Below, one piece after another: positions 17,470-25,706 of a stretch of DNA of 64,000 nt. The position numbers and the translations under genes were made by a program. The notes below the pieces were generated by a model. It saw nothing but the letters and a program-made list of their open reading frames with translations, searched no databases and was not told the origin of the DNA. This stretch comes from JACKIC01 sp964543795. Its GTDB lineage: Bacteria > Planctomycetota > UBA1135 > UBA2386. Each line of letters begins with the position of its first letter. The stretch's first letter is position 1. The stretch spans positions 1 through 64,000 of the forward strand of contig CAZIZN010000012.1 in assembly GCA_964543795.1 (NCBI GenBank), in the 5' to 3' direction.

Positions 17470-19716
17470 TCACCGCAGCGTGAAGTCCAGCACACCGGTC
17501 AGCGCGATCGCGCCGAAGCATGTGCCCGACCCGCCGATCGAGAAGCCCTGTGCCGACAGGGTGAGACCGACGAACGCCGGCACGTAGGGCAGCTCCCACG
17601 TGTAGGGCGACGACACCGTGACCGCGTTCTGCACGCCGATCGTGCACCCGGGGCACCCCGCGATCGGCGCCAGCGGCTGCGGGAAACCGAGCAGGATCGC
17701 GCGGAACGGATCGCTGCCGGCGACCTGCAGGTCGACGGAGTGGCCGAACACCGGGTAGCCGCCGTAGGTCAGCTGCAGGTTGCCGCAGCCGCCGCCGCGC
17801 GGGCTCCAGAAGCTGCCCGCCTGGTGGCCGTTGTAGAGGCGGCCGAGCACGCTGATCGCGTTGCTGCCGCAGACGATGCCGTAGCTGCGCGAATCGGCGA
17901 GGCCGCCGCCGAAGCGGCTCGCGATCGAAGGGCTGAACGTCTGCGGGCCGCTCGGCTGCAGGGGCACGCGACCTTCGTGCACGCGCAGCTGCGTGCCGTC
18001 GATGGCGAGCGTCGACACGAAGACGTCGACGCGGCCCGTGCCCGGCGCCGCCGTGGCGGTCTCCGAGTGCGCGACCGCGAAGCGCAGGCCGTCGCTGTCG
18101 ACGACCGGCTCGTAGGCCATCGTCGTCGCCGGGATGCCGAGCAGCGCCGACAGGTTCCAGCGGTTCACGAGGACCTGGTTCGGATTCGTCGTCATCGCCG
18201 CCGCGTGCAGCGCGCCGGAGTTGCTGAACGAATCCCAGTTGCGCTGCCACGTCACGAGGAACTGGCGCAGGCCGGGGATGTCGGCCGGCGTCGAGATGCG
18301 CGGCCGCGAGTCGTCGTTCGCCGAGGAATCGAGGTAGAAGGGCGGCACGCGCAGCGCGCCGCTGTAGTCGATCTCGGCCGCGACGATGTCGCCGCCGACG
18401 CCGCCGTTGGCATACTGCGCCCAGACGATGCCGTAGACGCCCTGGCCCGCCGACTTCGAGATCGACGGGGCGCGGTCGTCGTAGGCGCCGGAGTTCAGGG
18501 AGTTCAGCGAGCCGGGCGGGAACGTGCCGTCGGCGTTGATCAGGCGGTAGGCGATGTCGCCGTTGCCACCCGGCGGGCGGTACTCGAACACGACGACGAA
18601 GTGGGCCGGATTGAACAGCCACGGATCGGCGCCGACGTCCGGGCTGAAGCTGTTGCCCGGCAGGTTGAGCGGCGCGATCGGGTTCTGGATGTCGAACTGG
18701 CTCCACAGCACGCGCTGCGTGCCGATCGCTTCGTAGCGGCGGCCGCGGATCGACGTCGCCGCCTGGCCGCTCTGGTCGACCTGCGCGACGACGAGGAACA
18801 TGCCTTCGAGCGTCTTGCAGGCGACGCGCGGGCCGACCCAGTTCTGCGCCGTGAAGTCGATCCAGAACGACGCGGCAAGCGGGTTCATGAACGCATCGCA
18901 GCGCACCGCGGCGACGTCCCAGTCGGTGGCGCTGAACGGCACCATCCAGACCGCCAGGTGCTCCTGCGCGGTCTCGTTCCAGGCGACGTCCGGCTGCATG
19001 CGCACGTCGGGCACGGTGGCGAGCAGCGTCGACGTGATCAGCGGGTCGACGACGAGCGGGAGCGTCGCCGCGGCGACGAAGTCGGCCGGCACGACGAGGT
19101 GCACGGCGCCGTCGCGCCAGACGATCGGCAGCGTCACGGAGTGGCCGGCAGCGTCGTAGACGACGAGGTCGCGGTACGTCACGGAGCCTCGCTCGTGCGA
19201 GAACGAGAGGCCGCCGCCGACCAGGCCGACGGCGAGGTCCGTGGTCGTCGCGAGCACGACCTCGAGTTCGCCGCGGCGCGCCAGCTGGTCGAAGTGGAAG
19301 CTCTGCTTCACGTGCCGCCACGCCGCGTCGTAGGTCTCGGCGCACGCGGTGCGCGACACGGTGATGCGGTCGCCGACCGCAGCGACGCCCTGGCAACGGA
19401 TGTCGAGATCCTCGCCGGCGAGTTGGACCGACTGCAGGCGGAAGGTCACCGGGTGGCTGCGCTCGGCGTCGGCGCCGAGGAACGGCACGTACGTGAATCC
19501 GTCCCCGTCGATGCTGGCCTTGTACTGTTCGCCCCGCAGCCACAGGGTCGGCTGCGTGTCGTGCGGGCGGTCGATCGCAACGGTCGCCGGCCGCGTGGCT
19601 GTGGCAAGCGCTGCGGCGGCGGGTGCGGTCGCTGCGGAGGGCTGCTGGGCAGCGAGGTGCGTTGCCAGCAGCGCGAGGACGAGGAGGCCGGGAGGTCCGC
19701 TGTGACGAGGGTGCAT
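17470..19716 (-). CDS. Large secreted protein, propeller-like
   Basis: 748 residues. The start at 19716 is chosen because MHPRHSGPPGLLVLALLATH forms a signal peptide; upstream translation is Arg-rich and belongs to another remnant. An N-terminal beta domain ends TLPLVVDPLITSTL, closely like the PLVIDPVLVYHGG junction in the SBBP protein at 0.2 kb, so both probably share the same leading domain. The middle has repeated phrases for comparing and reporting (QPDVAWNETAQEHLAVWMVP, GQGVYGIVWAQYANGG, QFLVTWQRNWDS) like integrin/TolB-type propeller blades. The C-terminus (LTLSAQGFSIGGSGTCFGAI) matches the surface tail typical of this genome. Role unknown. Confidence 0.82.
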   Translation of the reverse strand: MHPRHSGPPGLLVLALLATHLAAQQPSAATAPAAAALATATRPATVAIDRPHDTQPTLWLRGEQYKASIDGDGFTYVPFLGADAERSHPVTFRLQSVQLAGEDLDIRCQGVAAVGDRITVSRTACAETYDAAWRHVKQSFHFDQLARRGELEVVLATTTDLAVGLVGGGLSFSHERGSVTYRDLVVYDAAGHSVTLPIVWRDGAVHLVVPADFVAAATLPLVVDPLITSTLLATVPDVRMQPDVAWNETAQEHLAVWMVPFSATDWDVAAVRCDAFMNPLAASFWIDFTAQNWVGPRVACKTLEGMFLVVAQVDQSGQAATSIRGRRYEAIGTQRVLWSQFDIQNPIAPLNLPGNSFSPDVGADPWLFNPAHFVVVFEYRPPGGNGDIAYRLINADGTFPPGSLNSLNSGAYDDRAPSISKSAGQGVYGIVWAQYANGGVGGDIVAAEIDYSGALRVPPFYLDSSANDDSRPRISTPADIPGLRQFLVTWQRNWDSFSNSGALHAAAMTTNPNQVLVNRWNLSALLGIPATTMAYEPVVDSDGLRFAVAHSETATAAPGTGRVDVFVSTLAIDGTQLRVHEGRVPLQPSGPQTFSPSIASRFGGGLADSRSYGIVCGSNAISVLGRLYNGHQAGSFWSPRGGGCGNLQLTYGGYPVFGHSVDLQVAGSDPFRAILLGFPQPLAPIAGCPGCTIGVQNAVTVSSPYTWELPYVPAFVGLTLSAQGFSIGGSGTCFGAIALTGVLDFTLR

Positions 19717-19825
19717 GGCACCCCCAGCGGCGGCACGCCCCGTACCGAACAGCCATGGCGGGATTCTCTGCGGCGCGCGACGGTGCCCCGCCCGTCCGTC
19801 GCGCGGCGGGGCCGGACGGATCCGG

Positions 19826-19996
19826 CCCGACGAACCGCTGCAGGACCAGCGCGCGGGCATGGTCCTCGGGCAATCGCGCGAACGCCTCCTCGACCCTCTG
19901 CAGATCCTGGACGGCAATCGCGACAGCAGCCGTCCGACGACGAATCGTTCGGGCGGCTGGCGTCACCCGCTCGGTGTCGATGGTGTCGAGCGTCAC
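19826..19996 (-). pseudogene. Remnant of an ECF sigma factor (region 4 start)
   Basis: Minus-strand translation contains VEEAFARLPEDHARALVLQR, the usual lead-in to sigma region 4, but the helix-turn-helix that should follow is replaced by unrelated Arg/Pro-rich sequence. Upstream, a frame-shifted RALHWLNHASL could be what is left of region 2. No intact start exists. It sits immediately upstream of the large secreted protein, where a sigma gene is expected in this genome. Confidence 0.4.
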
Positions 19997-20140
19997 GAGA
20001 TCGCGGTCTACAGACTCGCGTGGTTCAGCCAGTGCAATGCTCTTCGCGCAGCTTCGGCGTTCGCGCGACGTCGGCGGGCAGGCCCGGTTCGATGGCGCGG
20101 CGCAGCGAGCCTCGGCCGGCGGCCGCGGACCGGCTCGGCC

Positions 20141-20734
20141 TCAGCGCGCGGCGCAGGCCGCCTCGATCAGCGGCTGCGCCGCGGCATCCGCCGTCCGCGC
20201 GACCTCGGGTTCACGGAAGAGTTCCATGTGCGTGACGGCGCCACCCAGGAGGAGGCCGAGTTGTCGCGCCAGGAGGTCTGCGTCGCGCGCCCCCGCCGCG
20301 GTCGCGAGCGTGCGCAGGTAGTCGAGCAGACGCTGCTCGTGCTCGCGTGCGAGGCGGTGGACGGCGTGGCGTGGCTCGCGGTACTCGCTCGCGGCCCGCG
20401 CGAAGGAGCAGCCGTGGTAGCCGCGGTCGCGGAACCACTCCTCCAGCACCTCGAACAAGGCGCAGAGGCGTGCGCGCGGCGTGCGACCCTTGGCCTCGAC
20501 ACGCTCCTGGAACCAGGCGCGCCACTCCTCGTCGCGCTGGCGCAACGCGGCGAGGATCAGCTCCTCCTTCGAGCCGAAGTGGTGGTAGAGGGTCATCTTC
20601 GCCACACCGGCTTCGGCGAGGATCGTGTCGATGCCGGTGGCGCGGTAGCCGTCGCGCGCGAAGAGGCGCAGCGCGGCGTCGATCAGTTCCTGGCGCTTGA
20701 CGGCGCCGGGCCGGGGCTTCGGGGCGCGGGGCAT
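20141..20734 (-). CDS. TetR family transcriptional regulator
   Basis: 197 residues. The N-terminal helix-turn-helix is clear: RQELIDAALRLFARDGYRAT, then GIDTILAEAGVAKMTLYHHF and GSKEELILAALRQRDEEW. The C-terminal part is the all-helical ligand and dimerisation domain (LFEVLEEWFRDRGYHGCSFA; LARQLGLLLGGAVTHMELF). It is divergent from a three-gene redox cassette, and a perfect palindrome at 20818-20837 between them is the likely operator, so it probably represses itself and the cassette until an effector binds. The YHGCSFARAASEY segment is common in TetR members that respond to small electrophilic or aromatic compounds, but the ligand is not known. Confidence 0.93.
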   Translation of the reverse strand: MPRAPKPRPGAVKRQELIDAALRLFARDGYRATGIDTILAEAGVAKMTLYHHFGSKEELILAALRQRDEEWRAWFQERVEAKGRTPRARLCALFEVLEEWFRDRGYHGCSFARAASEYREPRHAVHRLAREHEQRLLDYLRTLATAAGARDADLLARQLGLLLGGAVTHMELFREPEVARTADAAAQPLIEAACAAR

Positions 20735-20817
20735 GTTCGGGCAGCAGTGGAGCGGTTTCCGGGCCGTGGGTCGAGCGCGCCGAGTCCGTCCGGGAATCCG
20801 TCGGCGGCATCTTGATC

Positions 20818-20837
20818 TAGACAGACCGGTCTGTCTA
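20818..20837. promoter_or_regulatory. Palindromic TetR operator
   Basis: TAGACAGACCGGTCTGTCTA is a perfect 20-bp inverted repeat midway between the divergent tetR start (20734) and the first cassette gene (20969). Its form matches well-known operators of TetR-family repressors. It likely overlaps both promoters. Confidence 0.85.
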
Positions 20838-20968
20838 TAGTCCGGCCCGGCGCGCGGTCCGCGGCGCAGGCCTGGGCAGGGTGCCCAAGGCTCGCCGCGG
20901 CGCGCCGGCAGCCGGCTGGCAACGACCGGCGCACCGAACCAGGCAAGCAACACGCAAGGAAAAGACAG

Positions 20969-21670
20969 ATGACGACGACAATCGGGATTCTCGGTACGGG
21001 CCGCATGGCCGTCCGGCTCGCGCGACTCTTCGCGGCCGCCGGCAACACAGTGGTACTCGGCTCGCGCACGCCGGAACGGGCGGAGCGCATCGCGCGCGGC
21101 CTCGGCTGCGCCACCGTGCGCGCCGGCACCTACGAGGAGGCGGCGCAAGCACCTGCCGTGCTGCCGGCGATGTTCCTGCGCGACGGCATGCTCGACACGC
21201 TCGAGCCCCTGCGCGCGAGCTTCGACGGCAAGCTCTGGATCGACATCACCAACCCATTCAACGACCGCTACGACGACTTCATCCTGCCGTGGGACACGAG
21301 CGGCGCGGAGGAGATCCAGCAGCGCTTCCCGCGCGCTCGCGTCGTCGGCGCGTTCAAGAACGTCTGGTGGGAGGTCTTCGACCAGCCGCAGTTCGAGGGC
21401 GGCGTCAGCGACGTCTACGTCGTCGGCGACAACCCGTCGGCAAAGAGCGAGTTCCTTGACGCGGTGCGGGGTTCGCCCTTCCGCTACGTGGACGCGGGTC
21501 GCCTGTACAACGCGCGCTTCGTCGAGCGCATGACGCTCTTCGCGGGCGAGCTGGGCCAGCGCGCGGGCTGCTTCCCGCGCATGAACTGGCGCTTCCTCGA
21601 CGAGCCGTGGCAGGCGGGCCAGGCGGACGACCTTCGGGACCTCATTGCGCGCGCGGAGGTGACGGCGTGA
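20969..21670 (+). CDS. F420-dependent NADP reductase-like oxidoreductase
   Basis: 233 residues with an N-terminal Rossmann fold: TIGILGTGRMAVRLARLFAA carries GxGxxA, and SRTPERAERIA after beta-2 fits NADP(H) preference. Later phrases (KLWIDITNPFND; RARVVGAFKNVWWEVFDQP) match the NADPH-dependent F420 reductase-like group, which also includes enzymes using other acceptors. Whether this organism makes F420 cannot be told from the window. It is the first gene of a TetR-controlled unit and overlaps the RidA gene by GTGA. The start is at MTTTIG, about 130 bp past the operator. Confidence 0.85.
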   Translation: MTTTIGILGTGRMAVRLARLFAAAGNTVVLGSRTPERAERIARGLGCATVRAGTYEEAAQAPAVLPAMFLRDGMLDTLEPLRASFDGKLWIDITNPFNDRYDDFILPWDTSGAEEIQQRFPRARVVGAFKNVWWEVFDQPQFEGGVSDVYVVGDNPSAKSEFLDAVRGSPFRYVDAGRLYNARFVERMTLFAGELGQRAGCFPRMNWRFLDEPWQAGQADDLRDLIARAEVTA

Positions 21671-22152
21671 ACGCGCCCGCAAGAACTGCCGGCATCGAGC
21701 GGAGGCTGCGCGACCTCGGCATCGTGCTGCCCGAGCCGCCCCGGCCGGCCGGGCACTACCGCCCGTGGGTCCGGCACGGCGAGCTGCTGTTCGTCGCGGC
21801 ACAGCTCCCGATCGAGAACGGTGTCCCGCGCTACCCTGGCCGCGTGGGCGCGGAGCTGACGGAGGAGCAGGGTGTCGCTGCGGCGCGGCTCGCCGGGCTC
21901 AACGTGCTGGCGCAGCTTCGCGCCGCGCTCGGCGACCTCGAGCGCCTCGCGACGCTCCTGCGGGTCGAGGGCCACGTCGCCGCCGCACCGGGGTGGAACC
22001 GCGCCCCCGCGGTCCTCGACGGCGCCTCGGACCTCTTCGTGGCCGTGCTGGGCGAGCGCGGGCAGCACGCGCGCAGCGCCTTCGTGCCGCCGCGCCTGCC
22101 GCTCGACCACTCGGTCGAGCTCGTCGTCACCGCGGCCGTACGGCCGGACTGA
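21667..22152 (+). CDS. RidA (YjgF/YER057c/UK114) family protein
   Basis: 161 residues from a GTG that overlaps the preceding stop. Characteristic family phrases include PRPAGHYRPWVRHGELLFVA, LPIENGVPRYPGRVGAELT, the helix AARLAGLNVLAQLRAALGDL, VEGHVAAAPGWNRAPAVLDG and a C-terminal region where a conserved Arg-Ser is seen (HARSAFVPPRLPLDHSVELV). RidA proteins hydrolyse reactive enamines/imines or act in catabolic pathways. This subgroup (longer, with APGW) is often encoded beside oxidoreductases. Placed second of three in the cassette, it may clean up a reactive product of the flavin enzyme; that is inference. Confidence 0.88.
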   Translation: MNAPARTAGIERRLRDLGIVLPEPPRPAGHYRPWVRHGELLFVAAQLPIENGVPRYPGRVGAELTEEQGVAAARLAGLNVLAQLRAALGDLERLATLLRVEGHVAAAPGWNRAPAVLDGASDLFVAVLGERGQHARSAFVPPRLPLDHSVELVVTAAVRPD

Positions 22153-22214
22153 GCGCGCCGGTCCGGCGCCGCGCGCCGGTCCGGACCGCGGAGGACCTCT
22201 CCACGACTACGCAC

Positions 22215-23228
22215 ATGTACCTGCCCCCGCCCCCCGACCGCGTGAACCGCGCCTTCCTGGAGACCTTCCAAGCCGGCCGGCTCACGCTCGGCGTGTTCTT
22301 CCCGATCGAGGCCTTCACGGGCACCTCGCCCACGATGCTCGGCCAGGTCGAACTGGCGCAGCGTGCCGAGGCACTCGGCTTCCGCGCGCTCTGGTTCCGC
22401 GACGTGCCGCTGCTCGATCCCGCATTCGGCGACGCGGGCCAGGTCTTCGACCCGTGGGTCTGGCTCGGCTACGTCGCGGCCCACACGCGCCGCATCCACC
22501 TCGCCACGGGCAGCATCGCGCTGCCACTGCGGCATCCGCTGCACACGGCCAAGGCCGCCGCGTCCGTGAACGAGCTCACGGGCGGCCGACTCGTGCTCGG
22601 GGTCGCAACCGGCGACCGCGCGCTCGAGTACCCGGCCTTCGGCATCGACTACGCGACGCGCAGCCAGCGCTTCCGCGACGCGCTCGACTACATGGAGTCC
22701 GCGCTCTACCGGTCCTTCCCGACGATCGACTCACCGCTCGGCGCGCTGACGGGAGCCGACCTCGTGCCGAAACCGGCCGCAGGACGCATCCCCGTGCTCG
22801 TCACGGGCCACAGCCAGCAGAGCCTGGAGTGGATCGCGGCCCGCGCCGACGGCTGGCTGACCTATCCGCGCGACCCCGGGATCCAGGCGGAGCGCGTCGC
22901 TGCCTGGCGGCGCGCCTGCGCTGCGCACGCGGCCGGCGCCTTCAAGCCCTTCGCGCAGTCGCTCTACGTCGACCTCGCCGCCGATCCCCACGCGCCCGCG
23001 AGCCGCATCCACCTCGGCTACCGCCTCGGGCGCGAGGCGCTGGTGGCCCTGCTGGAGCAGCTCCGCGATCTCGGCGTGAACCACGTCGCACTCAACCTGA
23101 AGTACGGCGCACGGCCCGCGGGCGAGGTGCTCGAGGAACTCGGCGCAGAGGTCCTGCCACGTCTGGCCGCGGGCGATGCCCACCCAGGCCCGGTCAGGCC
23201 GCCGCGCATGGGACTGCACGCTGGCTGA
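22215..23228 (+). CDS. Luciferase-like (LLM class) flavin-dependent oxidoreductase
   Basis: 337 residues. Sequence phrases RLTLGVFFPIEAF, LAQRAEALGFRALWFRDVPL, IHLATGSIALPLRHPLHTAK and ELTGGRLVLGVATGDRALEY are those of the bacterial luciferase TIM-barrel fold, specifically the BA3436-type subfamily as I recall it. Such enzymes use FMNH2 or reduced F420 to oxidise or reduce small organic molecules. It follows the RidA gene by 62 bp and ends the cassette, so an upstream NAD(P)H reductase, an imine hydrolase and this enzyme probably form one inducible detoxification or catabolic path. Substrate unknown. The start at MYLPPP suits the family length. Confidence 0.88.
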   Translation: MYLPPPPDRVNRAFLETFQAGRLTLGVFFPIEAFTGTSPTMLGQVELAQRAEALGFRALWFRDVPLLDPAFGDAGQVFDPWVWLGYVAAHTRRIHLATGSIALPLRHPLHTAKAAASVNELTGGRLVLGVATGDRALEYPAFGIDYATRSQRFRDALDYMESALYRSFPTIDSPLGALTGADLVPKPAAGRIPVLVTGHSQQSLEWIAARADGWLTYPRDPGIQAERVAAWRRACAAHAAGAFKPFAQSLYVDLAADPHAPASRIHLGYRLGREALVALLEQLRDLGVNHVALNLKYGARPAGEVLEELGAEVLPRLAAGDAHPGPVRPPRMGLHAG

Positions 23229-23346
23229 GAGCGAGAGCGGCACTCTGGCAGCGACAACAGGAGAAGGCCCCCCTCCCGGACTCCGCGGGGGGCGCGCCAA
23301 GGCCCCGGCAGTGGGTCTTCCCGGCCACCAGGATCTGGTTCCGCAC

Positions 23347-23409
23347 CTGGCTCCAACCCAGAGCCTCCAGGAGTGCGAATGGCAGCGTGCGGAGCCGGCG
23401 GTGTTCGGC
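23347..23409 (+). repeat. 63-bp direct repeat, copy 1
   Basis: Roughly 85% identical by eye to 25525-25587 and in the same orientation, sharing CCCAGAGCCTC, AGGAGTGCGAATG and a GTTCGGC end. The pair brackets a 2.1-kb segment with two genes and a transposase remnant. Confidence 0.7.
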
Positions 23410-23523
23410 CGCGCATGCGCCAAGGCCCTCGCCCGGGAAGGAGTTCCCGAGCGACGACTGGCGACTTGACTGGCCGGGCCCTCTCATGGAGGTGCACAGA
23501 AGTTGGACGCACTTGGAGCCCTG

Positions 23524-23790
23524 ATGACGACCTATACCAAACGAGACATCCGAGCAGCGGACATGCTGGCGATGATCCTGGTCGGCTTCGGCGTGGTTCT
23601 CGTCTTCTTCGCGGTCTTCAAGACGATCGGCAAGCCGGGCAATGAGGGCGGCAGTGTCGCTGGCACGTGGATCATTGCCGGTGTCTTCCTCGCACTCGGG
23701 ACGGCACTCAACCTCAAGGTCCGGCAACTCATCCGCACCAAGGGTGCGGAGCCAGTCGACTACGACGGAGTTCCCGATCAGGACATCTGA
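23524..23790 (+). CDS. Small two-helix membrane protein
   Basis: 88 residues. The start at 23524 has a GGAG about eight bases upstream. Two hydrophobic segments are seen: MLAMILVGFGVVLVFFAVF (about residues 14-33) and a second around 49-62 (GTWIIAGVFLALGTAL). A basic stretch (LKVRQLIRTKG) and an acidic C-terminus follow. No family is recognised. Its base composition is a little less GC-rich than its surroundings, consistent with the idea that the repeat-bracketed segment arrived separately. Confidence 0.65.
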   Translation: MTTYTKRDIRAADMLAMILVGFGVVLVFFAVFKTIGKPGNEGGSVAGTWIIAGVFLALGTALNLKVRQLIRTKGAEPVDYDGVPDQDI

Positions 23791-24021
23791 CCAGCCGCAG
23801 GAGCCGGCGAGCGCCGCGACGGTGCTTGCGGCTCAGCGGCCAGGACGTTGGGCAGTCATGTCGTCCACCGCGCCGCATCGGCGAATCCCGTCCAAACACC
23901 TTCCACCCCCACGAGCATGCGCCAGGATCGGGTAGACACAGTTCATGCACCACGGACGTGCTCGCCGGTCCCGGTGACAAGCGACGCCGCGCGTTCGCGC
24001 TCGCATTCGATCCTGGGAGCG

Positions 24022-25011
24022 ATGTCCGTTCGGGCCGTGACGCGGATCGGCGCAGCAGTTCTCCTGGGGCTGCTGCACGGCTGCGGAGGCGTCGACGTCG
24101 ACGTGTTGACGATGGACACGTCGTTTCGTGCCAATGTCGACGTTGGGGGCAAGCCGGCGTTTCTGTGGCTCGACACCGGTTCGACGGGGAGCGACTTCTA
24201 CCTCGACGCCGCAGAGCACCTCGGGCTCACGGTCGGCGAGGTCAACGGCCGGAGCGTCACCTTGGTCGACTCGTCTGGCGTCGAAGTCGAACTGACCAGG
24301 TTCGCCAAGGGCGTGCGCTACAAACTGGGGCCGGCCGGATGCCACGTGAACTACGTCGTCTGCTTGCCGAGAGCTGATCGACCGGAGTCCCCCGGGGTGA
24401 TCGACCTGAGCACCCGCATCGACGGCCACCTCGGCATGGACGTCATGAAGCACTTCGTGTTCTGGTTCGACGCGCCGAATCGACAGTTGCGTGTGATGAC
24501 GGCCGACGTCGTCGAGAGCTTCGTCGCAGAGCGCGGCTACGCGGTGGGGCGGCGAATGCGGCTCGGGGGAGATGCGAACCGGCCGATGGCGCGCGTGCGC
24601 CTCGAGGAGGCCGACGAGATCGAGCTTCTGCTGGATACCGGTGCCGATACTACATCGCTGCCAGCCGGCCTCGCCGGACAGCTGTCGCTGCCGTCGGGCG
24701 GGCAGCTCGAGAGCACGCGGCGGGAGGCGGCGGAGCGTGCCATGCGCGAGCAACTCGAGGGGCAGGGTCTTGCCAACGTCGAGGTGACGGTGGGCCAGGA
24801 CGATGGCTCGAGGGTTGGCGTGCATGGGGTGGCCACGGGGCCGCGGTCGCTGTTTCATCTGCGCAGCCTGCGCCTGGGCGATCGGGAAGTGCGAGACCTG
24901 GTCGTGGTGGAAGACTCGGTGTCGCCGGCCCTCGGCCGCGATGTGCTGGGGAGATTCCACTGGATCCTGCACGGCCCGCGGCAAGAGCTGTGGCTGCTGG
25001 ATCCGAGGTGA
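24022..25011 (+). CDS. Retropepsin-like aspartyl protease family lipoprotein
   Basis: 329 residues. The start at 24022 follows GGGAG and opens with a lipoprotein signal: RIGAAVLLGLLHGC has a lipobox (LHGC), so Cys21 would be lipidated and the protein anchored in the envelope. Two aspartyl-protease half-domains are present: FLWLDTGSTGSDFYLDAA with D51-T52-G53, and ELLLDTGADTTSLP with D205-T206-G207. These are the two catalytic triplets of a pepsin-like fold in one chain, and the last part has the hydrophobic-Gly flap region (PALGRDVLGRFHWIL). Substrate unknown. It is the main gene of the repeat-bracketed segment. Confidence 0.85.
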   Translation: MSVRAVTRIGAAVLLGLLHGCGGVDVDVLTMDTSFRANVDVGGKPAFLWLDTGSTGSDFYLDAAEHLGLTVGEVNGRSVTLVDSSGVEVELTRFAKGVRYKLGPAGCHVNYVVCLPRADRPESPGVIDLSTRIDGHLGMDVMKHFVFWFDAPNRQLRVMTADVVESFVAERGYAVGRRMRLGGDANRPMARVRLEEADEIELLLDTGADTTSLPAGLAGQLSLPSGGQLESTRREAAERAMREQLEGQGLANVEVTVGQDDGSRVGVHGVATGPRSLFHLRSLRLGDREVRDLVVVEDSVSPALGRDVLGRFHWILHGPRQELWLLDPR

Positions 25012-25053
25012 CGGGCTGCGTTCTGCCGGCCGCGCTTTCGCCGCTGCTTCTGA

Positions 25054-25326
25054 CGCCACGCGTCCGGCGACAGCAACCCGCAGCGGAACATCAGCAAGGC
25101 CGGCGACCCGGGGCTCCGACGCCTCCTGCTGCAGGACGCGCACCGGCTGCCCGGTCCGTTCGACGCCGACTGCGACCTGCGGCGCCAGGGGCTGCGTCTC
25201 GCCGCTCGCGGCGGCAAGGTTGCGAAGCAGGGCGCGGCCACCGCGGTCGCGCGGAAGCTCGCGGTCCTTCTGCATCGCTTGTGGGTGACGGGATCCAGCT
25301 ACGAACCGCTGCGGCACGCGCATCCG
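25054..25326 (+). pseudogene. C-terminal remnant of an IS110-family transposase
   Basis: In one plus-strand frame the sequence reads SGDSNPQRNISKAGDPGLRR, then LLLQDAHRLPGPFDADCDLR, then AVARKLAVLLHRLWVTGSSY and EPL. This is the conserved C-terminal (transposase_20) part of IS110/IS116/IS902 transposases, including the catalytic-helix region. A shifted LTP just upstream is the usual preceding motif. The N-terminal RuvC-like DEDD domain and the element ends are missing, so it is inactive. Confidence 0.75.
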
Positions 25327-25706
25327 TCGTCGGCTGCGGCGGCCGTCTGCTCCTGGACCACGACGCTCTCTCCCCCTCCGACTTCACGAGGAGCAGGCGA
25401 ACCACCTGCGCCCCGTAGCCGACGACTCCCCGCCCGATCCGGGCGACGGGCGACTGCGATTCGTCGCGCGACCCTCGAGGCGTGGCGGAGTTGACAGCGC
25501 CCGGTCGGACGGATCACCGTGCACCCGGCTCGATCCCAGAGCCTCAGGAGTGCGAATGCAAGCGCTGCGGAGTCGGCGGCGTTCGGCGGTCGAGGCACAC
25601 CGGCGGATCGTGTGCCACCTCGGCGCGTGCTGCGATCGTGAGCCGCCTCGGGGAGCGCCGCGCTGTGCGTCGGGATTTCGTGGAACTCGCGGACCGTGAG
25701 CGGCAC
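25327..25706. other. Intergenic region with repeat copy and no recognisable gene
   Basis: Between the transposase remnant and the porin gene I see only the second 63-bp repeat copy (25525-25587) and frames of chance composition. The promoter of the metal-transport operon should lie in the last part. Confidence 0.5.
25525..25587 (+). repeat. 63-bp direct repeat, copy 2
   Basis: The second copy of the element at 23347-23409. It lies 200 bp past the IS110 remnant. Differences are a few substitutions and two single-base indels. Confidence 0.7.

Noticed and set aside
16800..17495. A 231-residue minus frame ending in a GTGA overlap with the sigma start
   Set aside because: The overlap is attractive, but the sequence is antisense to SlyX and has no motif, signal or helix.
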